Positions 1 to 8,132 of a DNA stretch of 64,000 nt are shown in pieces (within the stretch, counting starts at the first letter, position 1; each line of letters begins with the position of its first letter). Under the pieces are notes generated by a model that was not told where the DNA came from, did not search any database, and was given only the letters and a program-made list of their open reading frames with translations. Origin of the DNA: CBDFKF01 sp965248765 (lineage in GTDB: Bacteria > Pseudomonadota > Alphaproteobacteria > VGEJ01); contig CBDFKF010000004.1 in assembly GCA_965248765.1 (NCBI GenBank), forward strand, positions 2,852,001 to 2,916,000, written 5' to 3'. Position numbers and translations under genes: made by a program.

Positions 1-723
1 CGGCTCGTTCGCAACCTCGGGGCGGGCGAGATCATCGCCCAGGTCATGCATGCGCGCGATGCCCTCGGCGAGTGGCCGACGCCGCACGATGGCGCGCCCC
101 GGTTGATCTCGAACGTGGTGATGATGGGGATGGGCGAGCCCCTCTACAACTACGACGCCGTCGCCGCCGCGCTCCGTATCATCATGGATGGCGAGGGCAT
201 CGCCATCTCGCGCCGCCGCATCACTCTCTCGACCGCCGGCGTGGTGCCGATGCTGGAACGCTGCGGCGCGGAGCTCGGAGTCAACCTCGCCGTCTCGCTG
301 CATGCGGTGCGCGACGATCTCCGCGATCAGCTCGTGCCGCTCAACCGCAAATACCCGATCGCCGAGCTCCTCGCGGCGTGCCGGGCCTACCCGGGCGGCT
401 CGAATGCCCGCCGTATCACGTTCGAGTACGTCATGCTCAAGGGCATCAATGATTCAACCGCCGACGCCCGCGAACTCGTCCGCCTGATCGCCGGCATCCC
501 CGCCAAGGTCAACCTGATTCCGTTCAACCCGTGGCCCGGAGCCCCGTACGAATGCGCCGACGAGGCGGCGATTCGCGCGTTTGCCGAGATCGTCAATCGG
601 GCCGGCTATTCCTCGCCCGTGCGCACCCCGCGCGGACGCGACATCATGGCCGCCTGCGGTCAGCTCAAATCGGCCAGCGTACGCCGCCCGCGGCGCGACC
701 AACCGGCGACCAAACCTGCCTGA
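1..723 (+). CDS. rlmN: 23S rRNA/tRNA adenine-C2 methyltransferase RlmN, 3' part
   Basis: Radical-SAM enzyme that methylates C2 of A2503 in 23S rRNA and A37 in some tRNAs. The reading frame is open from the first base of the window, so the N-terminal part, including the CxxxCxxC iron-sulfur motif, lies outside. The visible part has the typical RlmN blocks: RNL-AGEI near the left edge, VVMMGMGEPLYNYD, the SLHA segment, the FEYVMLKGIND block and KVNLIPFNPWPG. The stop TGA abuts the stop of the convergent next gene with no gap. Family assignment is secure; only the start is missing. Confidence 0.95.
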   Translation, partial: RLVRNLGAGEIIAQVMHARDALGEWPTPHDGAPRLISNVVMMGMGEPLYNYDAVAAALRIIMDGEGIAISRRRITLSTAGVVPMLERCGAELGVNLAVSLHAVRDDLRDQLVPLNRKYPIAELLAACRAYPGGSNARRITFEYVMLKGINDSTADARELVRLIAGIPAKVNLIPFNPWPGAPYECADEAAIRAFAEIVNRAGYSSPVRTPRGRDIMAACGQLKSASVRRPRRDQPATKPA

Positions 724-1500
724 TCAATCGCGGTAGCCGCGGTCTTCTTTGTCGAGCAGCCGCGTGAGTGCGGCGAAGTGCTGTTCGGTCTGGAACTGCC
801 GCCGCTCCGAGCGCCCTTCGTCATAGCCGGTCACGCCCGGCCAGATCGCGCGCAGGGGAAGGCCGGTGCTGCTTGCCAGCCGCTGAACCTGGATTGCGCG
901 CTCGACGTTGTAGAGGTGATGGACGGTGCCGGCGATCGTCTCATCGGCGGCAAACACCCCGGCGGTCTCGGTTATCAGGATGTAGCGCTCCGCCATCAGT
1001 GCCGCTACTTGAGCGCCGGTCGTTGCCGGCTCGATACTCGCGAGCTCACTGGGCCCCGCATAGGCGACCTCGCCGACATACCGCAGGCCGCCGATCGTGA
1101 GGTGCGCAAGGTGCCCGTCCTCCATCATCGTCAGCGCTGTCGTCTCAGTCAGAGGCAGGTGGGCGAGGCAGCGCGCCTTGCCTCCAGCTCGGTGAAATGC
1201 GCCGTGGAGCGCGGCCGCCGCGCCATCGATGGCGCGCGCGCCGTCACTCACCCCACCATCGCTGTTCACGACCGTGAGCGCGCTCGCGGTCATATGGCCA
1301 AGCGAGTGATCGCTCGGTGGAAACAACATGCGGGTCTCCGCGCCCGCCAACCGCCAGCTGATGTGTCCGCCGATCTCCCCGCTGAGTGCAAGACGGGTGG
1401 CCAGCCGACAAGCGGCGGCCAGTGCAATCCGGGCTTCGCGGTCGCCGGTTTCAGTTGGCGTAGTCGGACTCCTCGCGGTCGAGCACGCGTTTGAGCGCAC
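724..1500 (-). CDS. Class II aldolase/adducin-like protein lacking metal ligands
   Basis: Paralogue of the gene just upstream, with the same fold signature (a YVGEVAYAGPSE block, the VHHLYNVERAIQVQ helix, a C-terminal QFQTEQHFAALTRLLD helix). The two zinc-ligand motifs seen in the neighbour are gone: HTHMPYAT is replaced by LAHLPLTE, and NHG by TETAG. It is therefore unlikely to be a metal-dependent aldolase; a partner subunit or a changed activity is possible. The start is uncertain. GTG at 1500 is used here; TTG at 1518 is also in frame. Either overlaps the end of the upstream gene by about 50 bases, which suggests translational coupling. Confidence 0.7.
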   Translation of the reverse strand: MRSNACSTARSPTTPTETGDREARIALAAACRLATRLALSGEIGGHISWRLAGAETRMLFPPSDHSLGHMTASALTVVNSDGGVSDGARAIDGAAAALHGAFHRAGGKARCLAHLPLTETTALTMMEDGHLAHLTIGGLRYVGEVAYAGPSELASIEPATTGAQVAALMAERYILITETAGVFAADETIAGTVHHLYNVERAIQVQRLASSTGLPLRAIWPGVTGYDEGRSERRQFQTEQHFAALTRLLDKEDRGYRD

Positions 1501-2185
1501 CGAAGTGGGCTTCCGCAAGCCCGTCGAGCGCGCGCACCTGGTCCCCCGCCTTCACCAGCACCTCATCGCGGATGCGGCGCAAGGGCCGGCCGGTCGACAT
1601 CGCCAGGATCTGCGATTGGCAGGCACGCTCGAGAAAGTAGAGCCGGTCGTAGGCGACGGCGACGCTGGGCCCCGCCACCATCACCCCGTGGTTGGCCATC
1701 ATCAGGACGCTACGGTTGCCGAGCTTGGCGGCGATGCGGTCGCCCTCCTCCCAATCGAGCGCCACGCCCTCGAACTCATCGTCATAGGCGACAAGGTCGA
1801 GGAAGCGCAGCCCGGCGATGGTCAGATGCTCGAGCCGCGCGCCTTCAAGGCACATCAGCGCGGTGGCATAGGGCATGTGGGTGTGCAGGACGCAAGCTGC
1901 CTGCGGGTTGGCGCGGTGAACCCGCCCGTGCAGGACTGCCGCGGTGCGCTCGGCGATACCCTCGCCGGTGATCACCTCACCGTCGTCGTCAACCACCAGC
2001 AGGTTGCTTGCCGTCACTTCTGACCAGTGCAGGCCGAAGGCGTTGAGCAGATACCGATCGTCGCTGCCCGGTACGCGCAGGGTGAAGTGGTTGCAGATGC
2101 CCTCTTGCAACTCGTGCCGCACCGCCAGGCGCAGCGCTGCCGCGAGGTCGATCCGGGCCTGCCGCACCGTCGCGCTTTCCACCAT
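1451..2185 (-). CDS. Class II aldolase/adducin family protein
   Basis: About 244 residues of a class II aldolase/adducin domain, the family of L-fuculose-1-phosphate aldolase and related zinc enzymes. The metal-binding HTHMPYATAL motif and a later ANHGVMVAG motif (third His) are present. Substrate unknown. The ATG at 2185 is chosen because a GAGGGAG Shine-Dalgarno lies just upstream and homology-like sequence begins there; longer in-frame starts would add a low-complexity tail. It overlaps the start of the degenerate paralogue downstream, so the two are probably co-translated. Confidence 0.85.
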   Translation of the reverse strand: MVESATVRQARIDLAAALRLAVRHELQEGICNHFTLRVPGSDDRYLLNAFGLHWSEVTASNLLVVDDDGEVITGEGIAERTAAVLHGRVHRANPQAACVLHTHMPYATALMCLEGARLEHLTIAGLRFLDLVAYDDEFEGVALDWEEGDRIAAKLGNRSVLMMANHGVMVAGPSVAVAYDRLYFLERACQSQILAMSTGRPLRRIRDEVLVKAGDQVRALDGLAEAHFGALKRVLDREESDYAN

Positions 2186-2334
2186 CCTCTCACTCCCTCG
2201 CACCACCTGACCGGCCGCCATTCTAGCCCGCTCGCGATGGTCCGGGGAGTCCACCCGATTTCTTGTGGTGACGCCTACATTGCCTATACTGCGCGCCCCG
2301 GCTCGGCCAGGTTGCAACCCCGAGGGCGGTCCTG

Positions 2335-3543
2335 GTGTCAGACAAAGTGAACAAGGTGGTGCTTGCCTATTCCGGTGGGCTCGACACCTCGATAATCCTG
2401 AAGTGGCTGCAGGAAACCTACGGCTGCGACGTCGTTACCTTCACTGCCGATCTCGGCCAAGGTGAGGAGATCGAGCCGGCGCGGGCCAAAGCCGAGCTTC
2501 TTGGCGTTCGCGAGATCTACATCGAAGATCTGCGCGAGAGCTTCGTCCGCGACTACGTCTTCCCGATGTTCCGCGCCAATGCGCTCTATGAGGGCACCTA
2601 CCTGCTGGGGACATCGATCGCGCGCCCGCTGATCGCCAAGCGCCAGATCGAGATCGCCGCCGAGACCGGGGCCGATGCCGTGGCCCACGGAGCCACTGGC
2701 AAGGGCAATGACCAGGTCCGCTTTGAGCTCGCCTACTACGCGCTCAATCCCGATATCCGGGTCATCTCGCCGTGGCGCGAATGGGATCTCGGCTCGCGCT
2801 CGAGCCTCATCGCCTATGCCGAGCAGCACCAGATCCCGATACCCCGCGATCGTCGCGGCGAGGCGCCCTTCTCGGTTGACGCCAACATCCTGCACACCTC
2901 ATCGGAAGGCAAAATGCTGGAGGACCCAGCGCGCGAGCCCGAAGCCATCGTCTACCAGCGGACCGTCGACCCGGAGGACGCCCCGGACACCCCGACCGTC
3001 ATCGAGGTCGGCTTCGAGGCCGGCGATCCGGTCTCGGTCGATGGCGAGCGCCTGTCGCCAGCGCGCCTCCTTGATCGGCTCAATCAGCTCGGTGGCGCGA
3101 ACGGCATCGGCCGGCTTGATCTCGTCGAGAACCGCTTCGTTGGCATGAAGTCGCGCGGGGTCTACGAGACTCCCGGCGGCACCATCCTGCTCGCCGCCCA
3201 CCGTGCCGTCGAAAGCCTCACGCTCGATGGCGGCAGCGCCCATCTCAAAGATGAGCTGATGCCACGCTACGCCGAGCTCATCTACAACGGCTTCTGGTTT
3301 GCGCCTGAGCGCGAGATGATTCAGGCGCTCATCGACGAATCGCAGAAGTTCGTCGCCGGCACCGTGCGGCTCAAGCTCTACAAAGGCGGGGTTCACGTGA
3401 TCGGACGGCAATCGCCCTACAGCCTCTATAGCGCCGAGCACGTGACCTTCGAGGAAGACTCGGTCTACGACCAGCGCGATGCCGCCGGCTTCATCAAGCT
3501 GAACGCCCTGCGCCTCCGGCTACTCAAGCGCGGGCGGGGCTAA
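2335..3543 (+). CDS. argG: Argininosuccinate synthase
   Basis: ATP-dependent ligation of citrulline and aspartate in arginine biosynthesis, cytosolic. 402 residues, the normal length. The N-type ATP-pyrophosphatase P-loop AYSGGLDTS is at residues 10-18. The body contains EGTYLLGTSIARPLIAK, the ATGKGNDQVRFE segment and SPWREWD, all typical of ArgG. The start is GTG at 2335; a downstream in-frame GTG gives no better context. The divergent neighbour is the class II aldolase, and folD converges 27 bp after the stop. Confidence 0.97.
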   Translation: MSDKVNKVVLAYSGGLDTSIILKWLQETYGCDVVTFTADLGQGEEIEPARAKAELLGVREIYIEDLRESFVRDYVFPMFRANALYEGTYLLGTSIARPLIAKRQIEIAAETGADAVAHGATGKGNDQVRFELAYYALNPDIRVISPWREWDLGSRSSLIAYAEQHQIPIPRDRRGEAPFSVDANILHTSSEGKMLEDPAREPEAIVYQRTVDPEDAPDTPTVIEVGFEAGDPVSVDGERLSPARLLDRLNQLGGANGIGRLDLVENRFVGMKSRGVYETPGGTILLAAHRAVESLTLDGGSAHLKDELMPRYAELIYNGFWFAPEREMIQALIDESQKFVAGTVRLKLYKGGVHVIGRQSPYSLYSAEHVTFEEDSVYDQRDAAGFIKLNALRLRLLKRGRG

Positions 3544-3570
3544 AGCAGTCGCAGCCGCCGCCACAGGGTC

Positions 3571-4479
3571 CTACGGCGCGGGCACCTCAACACCATGCTG
3601 GCGGCACGCGGCTACTACGGTGTTGGCCAGCAAGCAGGCGATGGTCATCGGCCCGACGCCGCCCGGCACCGGCGTGATGGCGCCGGCCACTTGCACCGCC
3701 TCCTCGAAGGCGACGTCCCCGACCAGACGCGGCTTGCCCTCCGTTTGCTCGATTCGGTTGATGCCGACGTCGATGACCGTCGCGCCCGGGCGGATCCAAT
3801 CGCCCCGCACCATCTCCGCGCGGCCGACCGCCGCGACCAGGATGTCGACGCGCCGGCACTCGCCGGGAAGGTCGTGCGTGCGTGAGTGGGCGGTGGTGAC
3901 GGTGCAGTTCTCCTGCAGAAGCAAGGACGCCATCGGCTTGCCAACGATGTTGGAGCGGCCGAGCACCAGCGCGTGCTGACCGGTGAGATCGCCGAGCGTT
4001 TCCTTGAGCATCATCAGGCAGCCCAGTGGCGTGCACGGCACCATGCCGGCCTCACCGCTCGCCAGACGGCCGACGTTGACAACGTGAAAGCCATCGACGT
4101 CCTTGGCCGGATCGACCGCGTTGATAATGGCGCGGGCCTCGACCTGCGGCGGCAGCGGCAACTGGACGAGAATGCCGTTGACCCGCGCATCGGCGTTGAG
4201 CGTCACAACCGTTTGTAGCACCTCTTCGTGGCTGGCGGTCGCTGGCAAATGGTGGTCGAAGGCCTCCATCCCGGCCTCGCGCGTCTGTTTGCCCTTGTTG
4301 CGCACATAGACCTGGCTGGCCGGGTCCTCGCCCACCAGCACCACCGCAAGACCGGGCGTAACTCCGTGCTGGTCGCGCAGAATGGCGACCTGTGCCGCCA
4401 CCCCAGTTCGCACTTTGGCGGCGAAAGCCTTGCCGTCGATGATGCGGGCCGGGCCCTCAGTCGCTTGGCGTTCCGTCAT
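3571..4479 (-). CDS. folD: Methylene-THF dehydrogenase/cyclohydrolase FolD
   Basis: Bifunctional enzyme that interconverts 5,10-methylene-THF, methenyl-THF and 10-formyl-THF. 302 residues from the ATG at 4479. Hallmarks: catalytic-lysine region SQVYVRNKGK, GILVQLPLPP, KDVDGFH, the NADP-binding GRSNIVGKP and the C-terminal TPVPGGVGPMT. A longer frame upstream lacks a better start. The first codons overlap the 3' end of the DUF167 gene, so yggT, DUF167 and folD form one minus-strand operon. It links to the C1-producing sarcosine oxidase and GcvT-SHMT genes elsewhere in the window. Confidence 0.97.
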   Translation of the reverse strand: MTERQATEGPARIIDGKAFAAKVRTGVAAQVAILRDQHGVTPGLAVVLVGEDPASQVYVRNKGKQTREAGMEAFDHHLPATASHEEVLQTVVTLNADARVNGILVQLPLPPQVEARAIINAVDPAKDVDGFHVVNVGRLASGEAGMVPCTPLGCLMMLKETLGDLTGQHALVLGRSNIVGKPMASLLLQENCTVTTAHSRTHDLPGECRRVDILVAAVGRAEMVRGDWIRPGATVIDVGINRIEQTEGKPRLVGDVAFEEAVQVAGAITPVPGGVGPMTIACLLANTVVAACRQHGVEVPAP

Positions 4480-4801
4480 AGCGTGCCTTTGTCCACTCTG
4501 TGAGATCGGCGAGCAGCGCCGCATCGCCACCCTCGATAAGGATCGTCTTGCGGCGGCTCGCGGCGCCGGCGGCGATCCTCATCCGTCGCTTCGGCACGCG
4601 CCATGCCCGCGCTAACAAGGCCACCACCGCCGCGTTCGCTTTGCCACCTTCGGGTACCGCGGTGACCTTGACCTTGAAATAAGGATGGCCTGCCGCATCG
4701 CGCTCAATGCCCTCGATGCGCGAGGCCGCGCTCCGCGGGCTCACCCTGACGGCGATGCACAGGCCGTCGCGAGCGGTGCGGAAGGGAAGCGCACGCGACA
4801 A
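4457..4801 (-). CDS. DUF167 (YggU) family protein
   Basis: 114-residue small protein of the DUF167/YggU family: N-terminal VRVSPRSAASRIEG, central VKVTAVPEGGKANAAVV and the C-terminal SRRKTILIEG motif. Molecular function of the family is not known. It sits between yggT (6 bp upstream) and folD (overlapping downstream), a common yggT-yggU pairing in Proteobacteria. Confidence 0.92.
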   Translation of the reverse strand: MSRALPFRTARDGLCIAVRVSPRSAASRIEGIERDAAGHPYFKVKVTAVPEGGKANAAVVALLARAWRVPKRRMRIAAGAASRRKTILIEGGDAALLADLTEWTKARYDGTPSD

Positions 4802-4807
4802 GGTCGG

Positions 4808-5086
4808 CTAGAACAAGATGTCGAGCAGGAGGTTACGGATGAAGATGAGCGCGAGGATCAGCACTACCGGTGAGATATCGATCCCGCCCAAGTTGGGGAT
4901 GACGCGGCGGATCGGCGCCAGCGCCGGCTCGGTGATGCGGTAGAGGAAATCGCCGACGAGATAGATGACGCGGTTCTGCGTGTTGATGACTTTGAACGTC
5001 ACCAGCCAGCTCAGCACCGCCGAGGCGATGACAAGCCAGATGTAGATGCCGATGACCTGATCGATCAGAAGATAGAGCGCGTTCAT
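4808..5086 (-). CDS. YggT family inner-membrane protein
   Basis: 92 residues with two hydrophobic segments (about residues 12-30 and 70-90) separated by the conserved loop PALAPIRRVIPNLGGIDISP, diagnostic of YggT (YlmG-like) proteins. Family members are linked to cell division and membrane organisation, but no biochemical role is established. First gene of a yggT-DUF167-folD operon. The ATG at 5086 is the only reasonable start. Confidence 0.93.
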   Translation of the reverse strand: MNALYLLIDQVIGIYIWLVIASAVLSWLVTFKVINTQNRVIYLVGDFLYRITEPALAPIRRVIPNLGGIDISPVVLILALIFIRNLLLDILF

Positions 5087-5178
5087 GTGCTATCCGCAGA
5101 CGGACCTGCCTCGCCTTTCCGGCCCCCCGGGGGGGCGGGCAGGGCGGTCGCAGATTAGCCCACTTGACTGGGGCCGAC

Positions 5179-5198
5179 CAGCCATGCCCGCTCGACTG
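5179..5198. repeat. Target-site duplication, left copy (IS copy 1)
   Basis: The 20-bp stretch starting CAGCCATGCCC and ending CTCGACTG recurs exactly at 6592-6611 on the other side of the IS. Counting the two outer bases on each side as the TG/CA ends of the element leaves a 16-bp duplication (5181-5196 and 6594-6609). This marks a clean transposition event at this site. Confidence 0.85.
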
Positions 5199-6593
5199 TC
5201 ACTAACACACGATATGTCCGGTTTATGTACCAGACGATCTGTCCGGATTTAGAAGCTCTCCAGGCTATGGAGGGTTTGGATGCGCCGGACAGAGCAGTTG
5301 CAGGGACTGAGATTGATGAAGTTCGAGGAGGTTTACGGCCGCACCTATCGGGGTTGCTTGAGCCAAGCCGAGGCGGCGGAGGTTCTCGGCGTTTCAGAGC
5401 GCACCTTCCGGCGCTGGCGCGACCGCTATGAGGCGGACGGCGCGGAAGGGCTCTACGATCGCCGTCTGGGCCGGGTCTCGGCGCGGCGCGCGGCGGTCAA
5501 CGAGGTGACGGCGCTGTTGGCGCTGTTCGACACCCGCTACTGGGACTTCACCGCCAAGCACTTCCACGAGAAGCTGGTCGCGGACTATGCCTTCAAGCGC
5601 AGCTACAACTGGGTGCGGCTGAGCTTGCAGGCCCATGGGCGAAGACGGGCGGCGCCCAGGCGCGGGGCGCACCGGCGCAAGCGGCCGCGCCGCGCGCTGC
5701 CCGGCATGATGCTGCATCAAGACGGCTCAAGCCACGCGTGGGTCCCCGATCAGTGGTGGGACCTGATCGTCACCATGGACGACACCACCAGTGAGATCTA
5801 CTCGGCCTTCTTCGTCGCCGAAGAGGGCACGATGTCGAGCTTTCAGGGGGTGTCCGAGGCGATCCGGGCCAAGGGGCTGTTCTGCTCGCTCTATGCCGAC
5901 CGCGCCGGCCACTACTGGCACACCCCTGAGGCCGGCGGCACGGTCGACAAGGACAATCCGACCCAGTTCGGCCGCGCCCTGGCCCAGCTCGGCATCGAGC
6001 TGATCCCGGCCTACTCGCCCGAGGCAAGGGGGCGCTCGGAACGCATGTTCGCCACCCTGCAGAAGCGCCTGCCCCAGGAGCTCAGGCTCGCCGGCATCAC
6101 CGACATGGCCCAGGCCAACCGCTTCCTCAAGGAGCTCTACCTGCCAGGCCACAACGCCCGCTTCGCGGTGCCGCCGGAAGCCGAGGGCACCGCCTTCGTG
6201 CCCTTCGCCGGTACCCTCGACGACATCCTCTGCGTGCAGCAGGAGCGCACCGTCTCCAACGACAACACCGTGCGCTACAAACGCCTGGTGCTGGCGATCC
6301 CGCCCGACCGCCATCGCCGCCACTACGTCAAGGCAAGGGTCCGGGTCCACGAATACCCCGACCGCACCCTCGCCGTCTTCCATGGGCCGCGCTGCCTGGC
6401 CCGATACCAGGCCGACGGATCGCCCATCAACACAAGCCACAGACAGGCCGCGTGATCCGCTTCGACGCGACCGGCCAGTGGATAAGGGGACGGCCGCTCC
6501 GCGCCCGACCCCTTATCCACTGGCCCAACAACCACAACTGAAGCGGTCAATTCATATGGTACATAAACCGGTCAATTCAGTTTGTTCTCGACA
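5197..6593 (+). mobile_element. ISNCY/IS1202-like insertion sequence, intact copy 1
   Basis: About 1397 bp with TG...CA termini. The left end (TGTCACTAACAC...) and the reverse complement of the right end (TGTCGAGAACAA...) are imperfect inverted repeats that share the block CCGGTTTATGTACC about 20 bases in. Each end also has a second subterminal CCGG/CCGC-type repeat, probably transposase-binding sites. It carries one transposase gene and is flanked by a long direct repeat. A second copy in inverted orientation lies at 50642-52037; the two differ at only a few positions, so spread is recent. Confidence 0.88.
5280..6455 (+). CDS. ISNCY-family transposase
   Basis: 391 residues. N-terminal helix-turn-helix (about residues 26-48: LSQAEAAEVLGVSERTFRRW), basic linker, then a DDE-type integrase core: first Asp in LHQDGSSH, second in VTMDDTT, Glu in GRSERMF. 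The C-terminal region LAIPPDRHRRHYVKARV is typical of the IS1202/ISNCY group. It is the only gene of the element. The frame is intact, unlike the second copy at 50780-51954. Confidence 0.9.
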   Translation: MRRTEQLQGLRLMKFEEVYGRTYRGCLSQAEAAEVLGVSERTFRRWRDRYEADGAEGLYDRRLGRVSARRAAVNEVTALLALFDTRYWDFTAKHFHEKLVADYAFKRSYNWVRLSLQAHGRRRAAPRRGAHRRKRPRRALPGMMLHQDGSSHAWVPDQWWDLIVTMDDTTSEIYSAFFVAEEGTMSSFQGVSEAIRAKGLFCSLYADRAGHYWHTPEAGGTVDKDNPTQFGRALAQLGIELIPAYSPEARGRSERMFATLQKRLPQELRLAGITDMAQANRFLKELYLPGHNARFAVPPEAEGTAFVPFAGTLDDILCVQQERTVSNDNTVRYKRLVLAIPPDRHRRHYVKARVRVHEYPDRTLAVFHGPRCLARYQADGSPINTSHRQAA

Positions 6594-6611
6594 GCCATGC
6601 CCGCTCGACTG
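6592..6611. repeat. Target-site duplication, right copy (IS copy 1)
   Basis: Exact copy of the 20 bases at 5179-5198. It ends the IS and restores the native sequence just upstream of the tRNA-Ala promoter. Confidence 0.85.
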
Positions 6612-6636
6612 GGAAACGGCCCTACTCTGCCCAACC

Positions 6637-6666
6637 TTGACAGCGCGGAAGGGCGCATCCCATGTT
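6637..6666 (+). promoter_or_regulatory. Candidate promoter of tRNA-Ala
   Basis: A perfect TTGACA -35 box at 6637-6642 is followed after 18 bases by CATGTT, a weak -10 box, about 50 bases before the tRNA. The -10 match is only three of six, so this is a candidate. The IS ends only 43 bp upstream of the -35 box. Confidence 0.5.
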
Positions 6667-6716
6667 AGCCACACCGGGCGCCGCTTCGGCGAAAGAGCGC
6701 GCGCGGGCGCGATTGT

Positions 6717-6792
6717 GGGGCCGTAGCTCAGTTGGGAGAGCGCGACGTTCGCAATGTCGAGGTCAGGGGTTCGATTCCCCTCGGCTCCACCA
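6717..6792 (+). tRNA. tRNA-Ala (anticodon CGC)
   Basis: 76 nt including an encoded CCA. The acceptor arms GGGGCCG and CGGCTCC pair with a G3-U70 wobble, the alanine identity element. D arm GCTC/GAGC; anticodon arm CGACG-TTCGCAA-TGTCG giving CGC; T arm GGGGTTCGATTCCCC. It reads GCG. Its 3' part (from 6729) is duplicated at 10807-10872, so this gene is the attachment site of the adjacent island. Confidence 0.95.
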
Positions 6793-6794
6793 AT
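6729..6794 (+). repeat. Attachment repeat (attL) inside tRNA-Ala
   Basis: 66 bases from the D loop of the tRNA to two bases past the CCA are identical to 10807-10872. A long 3'-tRNA duplication is the classic footprint of a tyrosine-recombinase element that restores the tRNA on one side and leaves a fragment on the other. Confidence 0.9.
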
Positions 6795-6860
6795 TCCCCG
6801 CTGGTAAGACCGGCCGCCTCGCTCTTTCGAGCGGGCTTGGTGCTGCGTGTCAGTTGAGTT

Positions 6861-7552
6861 CTATCGGTCGACAATTGGGTCAGTGTTATTGCCGCGCCGT
6901 TGCCCTCTTGCCGAACGGCAATGCCCACGGAGGTTCCACGCGCCAAGCGTCATCCGCCGCCAAAGCACGATGTCCACAACGCTAACCGGTTCACCGACGG
7001 CGGATGCCATGTCGCCGCAAAGGGCAGCGATGCTTTCGTATCCGAGTTCGTCGGCGACCCAAACGAGATGCCTATCGGCATTTGGCACGTCGAACCCAAG
7101 GTTCTTGGCGAGATGGAACGACGTAACGGGTCCGACGTACGGGAGCTCTTGCAATTTCCGCAGCGGTTCAGCGAGGACTTCATTTTTAAACCTCTCGAAT
7201 CCGCTCCCAGCAACTATCGTCGCAATATCACAGATCGCCTCTAATTTAGGACGATGTCGAAACACTAACTTCGCCGTATCCATACAGCTGTGTTTGCGAT
7301 CGTGTATAGCCACCGCCGACTCCCAGTCAAGGAAGCACAACGAAATGTAATCAAAGAGGCGCCGGACCACCGCTTCGCGAAATGCGCAGGATAATACACC
7401 CATGCAGCCTCCCGTAAGAACTCCGTCTCTCCAAAATCTCGATTGAGTTTTCCTTCCTGCCAAACAGCCTCCGTCTCAAATCCTGCCGCGGCGACGTACG
7501 TCTTCGCTTCGATGTACACGTTTCGTAAGCTGGTCGCCCCGAGTGTCCTCAT
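6861..7552 (-). pseudogene. HhH DNA-glycosylase-like protein of CBASS island, frameshifted
   Basis: The 5' part starts at ATG 7552 (MRTLGATSLRNVYIEAKTYV) and runs in frame to about FLREAAWVYY. Homologous sequence continues in another frame from about 7390 (CAFREAVVRRLFDYIS) to 6861, so one frameshift near 7390-7400 breaks it. The C-terminal half carries a helix-hairpin-helix (LQELPYVGPVTSFHLAKNLG) followed by VPNADRHLV, resembling the HhH-GPD/OGG catalytic-Asp region. Such N-glycosylase-like proteins accompany some type IV CBASS loci. The ATG overlaps the upstream gene's TGA (ATGA), so the two were translationally coupled. Confidence 0.72.
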
Positions 7553-8132
7553 CGTTTAAAGTATCCCTCCACCACCAACGAAACCGCAAGCCGACAATGT
7601 TGGATGATGGATGGTTGCTCAAGTGCCGGCTGGTCGCTACTTTTAAGAAGGCGCTTGCGTTTCAACTTTAAGAATCTCTCATCCCGGATCGCGATCGACT
7701 GGGCTCCCACGAGTTCGTACTTTTGTCGAAGGAGTCTGCCGTCATTGCTCACATCATCCGAAAATTTGGCGTACTTCTGAGGCTCAATTTGACATCACTC
7801 CTGTTCTAAAACGCTTTATCATGGAAAGCGGATTTCCCTTTCCAGGCGAATCTCATCGCTAATACTGACATTACGAAGATAACCGCGCCGAGCGTCGCAA
7901 TGGTGAAACGAGCGTCCATACCAAACGGGTTCAACCTTGCGGACAATTCATCACCTGCAAACGCCATGATGGAGAGCCAAGCAGAGGCAACAAGTAGGGC
8001 GACATCAACAGCTAGAGCTCGTCGGGCGAAGCGATCCCGTTCGATCGAGTGCGCCGTTACCAATTGATCAGAGACGCGAAGCATCCGTAGAAGTTCGCGC
8101 GATGATCCGTCATCTTCTTCACTAGAGGTCAC
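7549..8132 (-). pseudogene. SLATT-like two-TM effector, disrupted
   Basis: The N-terminal part (GTG 8132, or TTG 8135) has two membrane segments, around LAVDVALLVASAWLSIM and FTIATLGAVIFVMSVLA, then a WKGKSAFHDKAF motif and a TAG at 7806-7808. The expected C-terminal SLATT-like part (QIEPQKYAKF, then IRDERFLKLKRKRLLK) continues in another frame to 7549. Restoring it needs a frame change and removal of a second stop near 7785. SLATT-type proteins are predicted pore-forming effectors activated by cyclic nucleotides made by an adjacent CD-NTase. It overlaps the CD-NTase 3' end by about 10 bases. Family call is by pattern. Confidence 0.65.
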
